A DNA stretch of 64,000 nucleotides from Egaibacter sp046050465 (lineage in GTDB: Bacteria; Pseudomonadota; Gammaproteobacteria; Burkholderiales; Burkholderiaceae_C), in NCBI GenBank assembly GCA_046050465.1, contig JBJOPS010000050.1, positions 73,254 to 137,253 on the forward strand, given 5' to 3'. Under the pieces are notes generated by a model. The model made no database searches. It saw only the letters and a list, made by a program, of their open reading frames with translations, and had not been told where the DNA came from. This document shows positions 45,749-52,632 of this stretch, one piece after another. The translations under genes and the position numbers were made by a program. Each line of letters begins with the position of its first letter. Position 1 is the stretch's first letter.

Positions 45749-45836
45749 GGTGGATTTCCTTTGAGCTGTCTTTGACAAAAGATGTGTATTGTCGCGTCAG
45801 ATCCACATCACCAAAAACGCACCCTTTGGAGCATTT

Positions 45837-47261
45837 ATGAACGCACCGGCCAAAACTGCCCATCTGCTCCCCTCAATCTGCCAGCGCGCCACGCCGCAGG
45901 CATTGATCGACGCGCTGAAAACCCGCTTTGCCGCCAACTGCTCCACTGCGCTGGTGGTGCGTGAACAGCATGGGCGGGATGAATCGTCTTTCTCCGCACC
46001 GCCGCCCTCTGCCGTGGTGTTTGCCGAATCCACCCGCGACGTGGCCGACGCCGTGAAACTGGCGGGCGACTACAACGTGCCGGTAATCCCCTTTGGCGTG
46101 GGCTCGTCGCTGGAGGGCCACCTGCTGGCGGTGCAGGGCGGCATCAGCATCGACGTGAGCCGCATGAACAAGGTGCTGAGCATCAACGCTGAAGATTTGA
46201 CGGTGACCGTGCAGCCCGGCGTCACACGCAAGCAGCTCAACGAAGAGATCAAGAGCACGGGCCTGTTTTTCCCGATTGACCCCGGCGCCGATGCGTCGAT
46301 TGGTGGCATGGCAGCCACGCGCGCCAGCGGCACCAACGCCGTGCGCTACGGCACCATGCGCGAAAACGTGCTGGCGCTGGAGGTGGTGACGGCAGACGGC
46401 TCCGTCATCCGCACCGGCACCCGCGCCAAAAAATCGAGTGCGGGTTACGACCTGACACGCCTGATGGTCGGCAGCGAAGGCACGCTGGGGGTGATGACCG
46501 GGATCACGCTGAAGATTTACCCGCTGCCCGAAGCCGTGTCTGCCGCGATCTGCTCATTCCCCAGCATTGAGGCGGCTGTGCGCACCACGATTCAGGTGAT
46601 CCAGCTGGGCGTGCCGATTGCGCGTGTGGAGCTGATCGACAAAAACACCGTGCGCGTGGTGAACGCCTACGCCAAGCTGGGTTTGCGCGAAGAGCCCATG
46701 CTGTTGATGGAATTCCACGGCTCCCCGGCGAGCGTGAAGGAGCAGGCGCAGACCGTGCAGGAAATTGCCGGCGACCTGGGTGGCAACGCCTTTGAGTGGG
46801 CCGAAACCCCGGAAGAGCGCACCCGGCTGTGGACCGCGCGGCACAACGCCTACTTTGCCGCCGTACAGTCCAAACCCGGCTGCCGGGTGATTTCAACCGA
46901 CACCTGTGTGCCCATCAGCCGCCTGGCGGACTGCCTGCTGGACTCGGTAGCCGAGGCAGACGCCAGCGGCATTGCGTACTTTCTGGTGGGCCACGTGGGC
47001 GACGGCAACTTCCACTTTGGTTACCTGCTGGATCCCAACATTCCCAAAGAGCGTGAAGTGGCCGAGGCGCTGAACCACCGGCTGGTGGCGCGTGCGCTCA
47101 AACTGGAAGGCACCTGCACCGGCGAACACGGCGTGGGCCTGCACAAGATGGATTTTCTGGTAACCGAAGCGGGTGTGGGCGCGGTGGACATGATGCGCAC
47201 CATCAAACGGGCCCTGGACCCGAAGAACATCATGAATCCCGGGAAAATCCTTTCGCTATAG
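45837..47261 (+). CDS. FAD-linked D-2-hydroxyacid dehydrogenase (D-lactate/glycolate oxidase GlcD type)
   Basis: The product is 474 residues from the ATG at 45837, with TTGGAGC as ribosome binding site. The FAD-binding PCMH domain has PFGVGSSLEGHLLAV and DPGADASIGGMAATRASGTN. The C-terminal oxidase domain carries the HVGDGNFH motif and ends GTCTGEHGVGLHKM. It matches the D-lactate dehydrogenase (cytochrome)/GlcD family. No glcE or glcF is adjacent, so a single-chain D-lactate dehydrogenase is more likely. Its stop TAG lies in a dispersed repeat. Confidence 0.88.
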   Translation: MNAPAKTAHLLPSICQRATPQALIDALKTRFAANCSTALVVREQHGRDESSFSAPPPSAVVFAESTRDVADAVKLAGDYNVPVIPFGVGSSLEGHLLAVQGGISIDVSRMNKVLSINAEDLTVTVQPGVTRKQLNEEIKSTGLFFPIDPGADASIGGMAATRASGTNAVRYGTMRENVLALEVVTADGSVIRTGTRAKKSSAGYDLTRLMVGSEGTLGVMTGITLKIYPLPEAVSAAICSFPSIEAAVRTTIQVIQLGVPIARVELIDKNTVRVVNAYAKLGLREEPMLLMEFHGSPASVKEQAQTVQEIAGDLGGNAFEWAETPEERTRLWTARHNAYFAAVQSKPGCRVISTDTCVPISRLADCLLDSVAEADASGIAYFLVGHVGDGNFHFGYLLDPNIPKEREVAEALNHRLVARALKLEGTCTGEHGVGLHKMDFLVTEAGVGAVDMMRTIKRALDPKNIMNPGKILSL

Positions 47262-47308
47262 TTTTTATAGCTGCTCAGGCATATTCAACGAGGGCTAGAT
47301 GCCAATTT
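47255..47308 (+). repeat. dispersed hairpin repeat, copy 6
   Basis: GCTATAGTTTTTATAGC, TGCTCAGGCATATTC, AACGAGGGCTAGATGCCA, ATTT. It overlaps the stop codon of the dehydrogenase and fills the gap to the convergent HD-GYP gene. Confidence 0.85.
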
Positions 47309-47320
47309 AGTGCAAAATTC

Positions 47321-48412
47321 TCACGGATTTTCAGCGATGGCATTGGCCATGTACTCGATTTTTTTCTGCAAATCTGCATCGGTATCGGCATAGTGTTGCG
47401 CGATGGCATGGAATTCATCCTGAATTTCAATAAAGGCGTCAACCATGTCCGGGTCAAAATGACTGGCGCGAGCCTGGAAAATGACTTGCACCGCTTTGTC
47501 ATGTGCGAGGCTCTCTTTGTATACCCGTGGACTGATGAGCGCATCGTACACATCGGCAATCGCCATCAGACGCGCCGACACCGGGATCTGCTCGCCCGTC
47601 AAACCTTGGGGATAACCACTGCCGTCCCATTTTTCCTGATGGGAATACACCAGCTCCCTGGCAACAGGGATAAATGAAGTACCCCGACCCAGTATTTTCT
47701 CGGCATTGTTAATCGCATCCCGCGCCAGCGTGGTGTGGGTTTTCATGATGTCAAACTCGGCCGCGATCAGACTGCCTGGTTTGAGCAGGATGCGGTCCGG
47801 AATGCCAATGGAGCCCATGTCATAGAGCGGCACTGACTTGAACAGTGTGGCGATATATTGAGAGGTTAATATCGGCGCAAACTTGGGGTGCGCCTGAAGC
47901 CGCAGGGCCAGGCATTTCACATAATTTTGCGTGCGCAGAATATGGTTGCCGGTGTCAGAGTCCCGCGTTTCTGCCAGCGATGTCAGTGCAAAAATGGCAA
48001 TCGCCTCGTCAGTACCGCTGGCTTTGAGCATCAGCTGCGCCCTGACGCGGGCACGCGTCGTCACGGGCACAAACGGCTCAACGATATAGTCTGCGCCTCC
48101 AACTTCAAAACAACGCGCTTGGCACTCAGAATCATGAGTTGCCAACAGAAAGATCACCGCAATGTCTTGGGCCAGCGGGTTTGCCTTGATGCGCCGACAC
48201 ACCTCGTACCCGTCCAGTACAGGCATGCCTGGATTCATCAGAATCAGGTCCGGCGGATTGCCCGATGCAGACAAGGCGATGGCCTTTTCTCCATCTTCGG
48301 CAAATTCAACGTGGTAGTCATCGCGCAACAGCCTGGCCAAGTCCTCCCGGCTGGATTTCCTGTCGTCAACGATCAGGATTGTTCGTCCTCTGGTGTGTGA
48401 ATGTTCGTTCAT
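47321..48412 (-). CDS. receiver-HD-GYP protein with degenerate key residues
   Basis: This 363-residue protein has an N-terminal receiver and a C-terminal HD-GYP domain. Several normally invariant residues are changed. The phosphoacceptor is Asn60 (LILMNPGMP) instead of Asp, and the receiver lysine is replaced (VEPF). The HD pair is Tyr197-Asp198 (SVPLYDMGSIG instead of PLHDIGKVG). The HHE motif is HQE (258-260). His226 (KTHTT), GSGYP (264-268) and ADVYD remain. A c-di-GMP phosphodiesterase of this form is probably weak or inactive, and may act as a binding or scaffold protein. Confidence 0.88.
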   Translation of the reverse strand: MNEHSHTRGRTILIVDDRKSSREDLARLLRDDYHVEFAEDGEKAIALSASGNPPDLILMNPGMPVLDGYEVCRRIKANPLAQDIAVIFLLATHDSECQARCFEVGGADYIVEPFVPVTTRARVRAQLMLKASGTDEAIAIFALTSLAETRDSDTGNHILRTQNYVKCLALRLQAHPKFAPILTSQYIATLFKSVPLYDMGSIGIPDRILLKPGSLIAAEFDIMKTHTTLARDAINNAEKILGRGTSFIPVARELVYSHQEKWDGSGYPQGLTGEQIPVSARLMAIADVYDALISPRVYKESLAHDKAVQVIFQARASHFDPDMVDAFIEIQDEFHAIAQHYADTDADLQKKIEYMANAIAENP

Positions 48413-48463
48413 GGCACAGGCGTTGTTTGATCGTCATATTACCGGGTTTTGTGTGCTCCTGGC

Positions 48464-49396
48464 TCAGCGTGTCGCATTCCCGGCCAGCTTGTCGATTAAG
48501 CCGTTGAGTTCGTCCAGCGACCCGAACTGGATGCTCAGCTCGCCCATTTCTTCCATGCGCCCGGCGCGCTTGACGCGTTTTTTGACCCGCACTTCCACCT
48601 GCGCCATCAGCAAATCCGACAGCTCTTCTTCCACGCGCTTGAGGTCGCGTGACTTCTCTTTTTTGGGTTTGGTCGAGGTCAGCGTGAACTCGGCGCCAAG
48701 CTTTTTCACCAGGCTCTCGGCCTCACGCACCGACATTTTTCGGGCCGTGATTTGAGTGGCCGCCGTGATCTGGGTGGCCCGGTCCAGCGCCAGCAAGGCA
48801 CGGGCGTGGCCCATGTCCAGGTCACCCGCCATCAGCATCGTCTGCACCGGCTCGGCCAGATTGAGCAGCCGCAACAGGTTGCTCGCGGCACTGCGCGAGC
48901 GCCCCACAGCCTGCGCGGCCAGCTCATGAGTAAGCCCAAACTCCTTGATAAGACGTTGCAGGCCTTGGGCTTCTTCCAGCGGGTTGAGGTCTTCGCGCTG
49001 AATATTTTCGATGAGTGCCATCGCCGCGGCGGCCTCGTCCGGCACATCGCGCACCAGCACCGGCACGCTGTCCAGCCCGGCCAGGCGGGCCGCGCGGAAG
49101 CGGCGCTCACCGGCGATGATTTCGTATTTGCCGCTGTTCGCACCACTGCTCAGGCGCCGCACCAGAATCGGCTGCATGATGCCCTGCGCCTTGATCGACT
49201 CGGCCAGCTCGTACAGCGCGCCCTCATCCATGCGGGTGCGGGGCTGGTATTGGCCGGGCACCATGTCGCTCAATAGCAGGCTGTGCGGCAGACCGGGGTT
49301 GATGACGCTGCCATCCTGGGGTGTCATTTCTTCGACCCTGGGGCCTAGCAGAGCCTCCAGACCGCGACCGAGTCCCTTGGGTTTTTTGGTAACCAT
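48464..49396 (-). CDS. parB: chromosome-partitioning protein ParB
   Basis: The product is 310 residues from the ATG at 49396 (MVTKKPKGLGRGLEALLG); a longer frame upstream overlaps the hydrolase gene. The CTP-binding ParB/Srx domain has GERRFRAARLAGL and the helix-turn-helix LTHELAAQAVGRSRSAASN. A dimerisation tail ends the protein. It binds the parS sites found in mnmG and rsmG, slides as a CTP clamp, and positions the origin with ParA. Confidence 0.95.
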   Translation of the reverse strand: MVTKKPKGLGRGLEALLGPRVEEMTPQDGSVINPGLPHSLLLSDMVPGQYQPRTRMDEGALYELAESIKAQGIMQPILVRRLSSGANSGKYEIIAGERRFRAARLAGLDSVPVLVRDVPDEAAAAMALIENIQREDLNPLEEAQGLQRLIKEFGLTHELAAQAVGRSRSAASNLLRLLNLAEPVQTMLMAGDLDMGHARALLALDRATQITAATQITARKMSVREAESLVKKLGAEFTLTSTKPKKEKSRDLKRVEEELSDLLMAQVEVRVKKRVKRAGRMEEMGELSIQFGSLDELNGLIDKLAGNATR

Positions 49397-49421
49397 GGTG
49401 TGTCGTCCTCTTTCTCTTTTA

Positions 49422-49964
49422 TCAGGATGTTTGCTGTAGCTGCTGCAACATGGCATGCCCTTGCGGCCACAAACCCAGGCCCGAGTCGGCGTTGATATGA
49501 CCCGCCCTTGCGCAGTCCACAAATGAAGAACCCCAGGCGCTGGCCAGTGTTCGCGCACGCTCAAACGTGCAATACGGGTCTGACTGGCTGCCCAGCAACA
49601 TGCTGCTAAAAGGCAGGCGCTGCATCGAAATGGGCGACCAGCTGGGCAGCACAGGACGCATTTCTTCGCGCTCGGCATCGCCCGGCGCGACCAGAAATGC
49701 ACACTTGACCAGGTGGGTGTTACTTGAATGTGCGGCCCAGGCCGCTACCAGCAGACAGCCCAGGCTGTGGGCGACCAGCACGGCGGGCCCGGTCTGCGCC
49801 AGCAGCACCTCCTCCAGACGGGCAATCCAGTCGCCGCGCCGGGGCCGCATCCATTCATGCTGTTCCACGCGTGTGTAGCCGTGCTCGCGCTCCCACATGC
49901 TTTGCCAGTGGTGCGGGCCGGAATTTTGCCAGCCGGGCAGGAGGAGAACATTGGAAGAACTCAT
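49422..49964 (-). CDS. RBBP9/YdeN-type serine hydrolase
   Basis: This 180-residue alpha/beta hydrolase has the LPGWQNSGPHHWQ N-terminus of the RBBP9 family, the nucleophile Ser in AHSLGC, an Asp in GSQSDPYC and a His in GHINADSG. It lies between parA and parB in the same direction, with 25 bp to parB. Related genes occupy this place in other Comamonadaceae, by recollection. The substrate is unknown; a link to chromosome segregation is only positional. Confidence 0.85.
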   Translation of the reverse strand: MSSSNVLLLPGWQNSGPHHWQSMWEREHGYTRVEQHEWMRPRRGDWIARLEEVLLAQTGPAVLVAHSLGCLLVAAWAAHSSNTHLVKCAFLVAPGDAEREEMRPVLPSWSPISMQRLPFSSMLLGSQSDPYCTFERARTLASAWGSSFVDCARAGHINADSGLGLWPQGHAMLQQLQQTS

Positions 49965-49966
49965 AT

Positions 49967-50020
49967 GCTATTATTTTTATAGCTGCTCACGCATATTTGA
50001 CGGGGGTAAGAGGCCATTTT
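49967..50020 (+). repeat. dispersed hairpin repeat, copy 7
   Basis: GCTATTATTTTTATAGC, TGCTCACGCATATTT, GACGGGGGTAAGAGGCCA, TTTT. It lies between parA and the hydrolase gene, almost touching the hydrolase start codon, so the hydrolase leader mRNA would begin in or beyond it. Confidence 0.85.
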
Positions 50021-50063
50021 GATGCTTAAAAAGGTGCTTTTTCGGGCCTGGCACGACGGCTGG

Positions 50064-50849
50064 CTACATCTTGTCGATGCGCTCCACCATTTCCTGGGCA
50101 AACGTCACAAACGCCTGTGCGCCACGGGACGCCGGGTCAAACACAACGCCCGGCAAGCCGTAGCTGGGTGCCTCGGCCAGACGCACATTGCGGGGAATCA
50201 CCGTGTTGAACACCTTGTCGCCAAAGTGGGCCTTGAGCTGCTCGCCCACCTGCTGCTGCAAGGTGATGCGGGGGTCAAACATCACGCGCAGCAGGCCGAT
50301 GATGGCCAGGTCTTTGTTCAGGTTGGCGTGCACCTGCTTGATGGTGTTGACCAGATCGGTCAGGCCTTCCAGCGCGAAGTATTCGCACTGCATGGGCACG
50401 ATCACGCCGTGCGCACAGCACAGGCCGTTGAGCGTGAGCATCGACAGGCTGGGCGGGCAATCGATCAGGATGAAGTCGTAGTCTTTGTCCACCGCAACCA
50501 GCGCGGTCTTGAGCCGTTTTTCGCGGCGCTCCACACCGACCAGCTCAACCTCGGCCCCAGCCAGTTCGCGGCTGGCACCGAGCACGTCGTAAGAGCAGCC
50601 CGCCTCTACCAGCCTGGCGCTTTTGACGCGGGCTTCGGCCACCGTGGCAGACTCCAGCAACACGTCGTAAACGGTCATCTCCAGCGTGCGCTTGTCCACG
50701 CCGGAGCCCATGGTGGCATTGCCCTGCGGGTCCAGGTCAATCATCAGCACGCGCTGGCCAACTTTGGCCAGACCCGCCGCCAGATTCACCGTGGTGGTGG
50801 TTTTGCCAACCCCGCCCTTTTGGTTGGCGACACAGAATATTTTTGCCAC
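50064..50849 (-). CDS. parA: chromosome-partitioning ATPase ParA
   Basis: The call is 261 residues from a GTG at 50849 (VAKIFCVANQKGG); an ATG at 50894 would overlap lysE. The deviant Walker A is KGGVGKTTT near the N-terminus, with DLDPQGN and IDCPPSL further on. It binds DNA as an ATP dimer and moves ParB-parS complexes. Order parA, hydrolase, parB. Confidence 0.95.
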   Translation of the reverse strand: MAKIFCVANQKGGVGKTTTTVNLAAGLAKVGQRVLMIDLDPQGNATMGSGVDKRTLEMTVYDVLLESATVAEARVKSARLVEAGCSYDVLGASRELAGAEVELVGVERREKRLKTALVAVDKDYDFILIDCPPSLSMLTLNGLCCAHGVIVPMQCEYFALEGLTDLVNTIKQVHANLNKDLAIIGLLRVMFDPRITLQQQVGEQLKAHFGDKVFNTVIPRNVRLAEAPSYGLPGVVFDPASRGAQAFVTFAQEMVERIDKM

Positions 50850-50865
50850 TGGATGGTTACCGGGT

Positions 50866-51480
50866 TCAGCGCGACAGCGCCAGTTTGACGCCAAAGCCGA
50901 TCAGGAAGATGCCGGCCAGTTTTTGCAGCGTGCTGGAGATCACCGGGTTGGCGCGCAGGCGCTCCGCCAGAAAATGCGTCAGCAGCACCACCGCAAAACA
51001 ATAGATAAAGGCGAGTACGGCGACCGTGAGCGCCATGACGCCAAAGGTCACCATGCCCAGATGCTGGGCCGGGTCAATGAACAGCGGGAAAAACGCCATG
51101 TAGAAAACAATGGCCTTGGGGTTCAGCACCGTGATGGTCAGCGCTTGCTGAAAGTAATGATGCGGCTTGATGTTGATAATCGGCGCCGCGCCGGGCTTGG
51201 CGATCAGCATCTGAAACCCCAGCCACGCCAGATAGGCCGCGCCCAGCCACTGCACCGCATGAAAGGCCGTCGGGTAGGCTGCCAGAACCGCCGCCACACC
51301 AGCCACTGCCAGCCACATCAGCACCTGGTCGCCCGCCATCAGCCCCAATGTCGCCGCCAGCCCGCCCTTCAACCCGCCCTTGGTGGTGGACGTGATGATG
51401 GCCAGATTGCCCGGGCCGGGGATGAACAGCAGGATGATGAATGCGACGACAAATGCGCCGTAGTCGACGATGCCAAACAT
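50866..51480 (-). CDS. LysE/RhtB-family amino acid exporter
   Basis: This 204-residue protein has about six membrane segments and the family signature GPGNLAIITSTTKGGLKGGLAATLG near residue 21, followed by AYLAWLGFQML. It should export amino acids or related compounds. It lies between rsmG and parA, 16 bp upstream of parA's GTG. A long non-coding region with two palindromic elements lies upstream. Confidence 0.88.
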   Translation of the reverse strand: MFGIVDYGAFVVAFIILLFIPGPGNLAIITSTTKGGLKGGLAATLGLMAGDQVLMWLAVAGVAAVLAAYPTAFHAVQWLGAAYLAWLGFQMLIAKPGAAPIINIKPHHYFQQALTITVLNPKAIVFYMAFFPLFIDPAQHLGMVTFGVMALTVAVLAFIYCFAVVLLTHFLAERLRANPVISSTLQKLAGIFLIGFGVKLALSR

Positions 51481-51580
51481 GGGGATTTCTTTCTGGTTTG
51501 TCTGGAGGTAGGGGGTGAGTTTACGTTACGTTTTGGCTGGGCAATTTGGAGGCCTTTTGGAGGCGCTTTTGCCATGACCC

Positions 51581-51674
51581 GCAGAGTGTTTTGGGGTGAA
51601 TGCCGCCGCTCATGTCCCCCGGCCTGCGGCCTCCTCCTTGACTTCGCTATGGCATTCGCCCCAAAACACTCTGC
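51581..51674 (+). repeat. 94-bp foldback element, left copy
   Basis: Arms of 24 bases at 51581-51604 and 51651-51674 pair fully, with one G.U. The loop at 51605-51650 is 46 bases and contains ATGTCCCCCGG, GGCC-TGC-GGCC and TCCTCCTTGAC. The loop is 36/46 identical to the reverse complement of the right copy's loop. Confidence 0.85.
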
Positions 51675-51778
51675 TTGCACCGCATCATGCACACAAAGGC
51701 ATTCCCTGTGGACCGGCCAGCGGCACTCTCATCCGGCTATTTGACTGCTTTATGGGCTGTGTACCACCAGCCTCGCCA

Positions 51779-51872
51779 GATCAGGCGGGCGCGGTACTCT
51801 GCGCAGTGAGGTCAAGGAGGAGGCCAAAGACCGGGGGACACGAACGGAGCAGAGTACCGCGCCCGCCTGATC
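51779..51872 (-). repeat. 94-bp foldback element, right copy
   Basis: Arms of 24 bases at 51779-51802 and 51849-51872 are perfect inverse complements. The loop (51803-51848) is 46 bases. Arm sequence is unrelated to the left copy except for the heptamer GCAGAGT/ACTCTGC, which is at the outer end on the left copy and the inner end here. Confidence 0.85.
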
Positions 51873-51915
51873 CACCACAAAAGCCAGGTAAGCCAGGAAG
51901 TTCCAGCCCAGAGAC

Positions 51916-52632
51916 CTAAACGCCAGCCCGCCGACGCATCCACACAATACACCGCTCAGCCTCCAGCCCCGGCACAACCAGTTGTTCCACGTGAAACACT
52001 TCCACGCCCGGCGGCAGGGCAGCCAACTCATCGGCAGGGTGCTTGCCTTTCATGGCCATCCAGACCCCCTCCTCCGCCAACGCCTTTTCAGACCAGTTGG
52101 TGAAATCGACCAGCGACGCAAAGGCACGGGAGCTGATGACGTCGTACGGATCGGTCAGGTTTTCCACCCGGGCGTGCAGACCGCGCAGGTTTGGCAACTT
52201 GAGGGTTGCCGCCACTTGCTGGATGAAAGCGGCCTTTTTGGCAACCGTGTCCACGCAGTCCACCCGAATCTCCGGGCAGCAGATGGCAATGACGATTCCG
52301 GGCAGCCCCGCCCCCGAGCCCACATCAAGCAGACGGGTTTCGCGGGGCTTCGCCTCGGCAGATTTCACGTCGGGCTTTTGCTCCGCCCCGGCCAATTGCA
52401 ACCGCAGCGGCGCCACCACCGCCAGACTGTCCAGCAGGTGGTGCGTCAGCATCTCGGCCGGGTTGCGCACTGCTGTCAGGTTGTAGACCTTGTTCCATTT
52501 CTGGATCAGCTCCAGATAGGCCAGCAACGCATCGATCTGGGCGACAGTCAGAGAAACGCCTAACGACGGGGCCACCCGCTCCAATGTCTGACGGGCAGAT
52601 TGGGGCACAGCCAGCGACCGCCCGGAACTCAT
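51916..52632 (-). CDS. rsmG: 16S rRNA (guanine-527-N7)-methyltransferase
   Basis: RsmG (GidB) is 238 residues. It has WNKVYNLTAVRNPAEM and the methyltransferase motif LDVGSGAGLPGIVIAI, with RAFASL later. It methylates G527 of 16S rRNA; its loss gives low-level streptomycin resistance in other species. Its start overlaps the mnmG stop (ATGA). A parS-like site lies near its 3' end. Confidence 0.95.
   Translation of the reverse strand: MSSGRSLAVPQSARQTLERVAPSLGVSLTVAQIDALLAYLELIQKWNKVYNLTAVRNPAEMLTHHLLDSLAVVAPLRLQLAGAEQKPDVKSAEAKPRETRLLDVGSGAGLPGIVIAICCPEIRVDCVDTVAKKAAFIQQVAATLKLPNLRGLHARVENLTDPYDVISSRAFASLVDFTNWSEKALAEEGVWMAMKGKHPADELAALPPGVEVFHVEQLVVPGLEAERCIVWMRRRAGV
51983..51998. promoter_or_regulatory. 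parS site (15/16)
   Basis: TGTTCCACGTGAAACA differs from the canonical TGTTTCACGTGAAACA at one base. It lies inside rsmG and encodes part of VFHVEQ. ParB should bind it. Confidence 0.85.

Larger units (their letters stand above)
51481..51915. other. 435-bp non-coding region with two palindromic elements
   Basis: The region between lysE and rsmG contains no supported gene. The open frame at 51750-52031 on the minus strand is a by-product of the palindromes and the rsmG end. Two 94-bp foldback elements (51581-51674, 51779-51872) occupy nearly half of it; the 104 bp between them has no evident feature. Confidence 0.7.

Noticed and set aside
51750..52031. Small minus-strand frame between lysE and rsmG
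   Set aside because: It reads through the right foldback element and the rsmG end; no homology or ribosome binding site.
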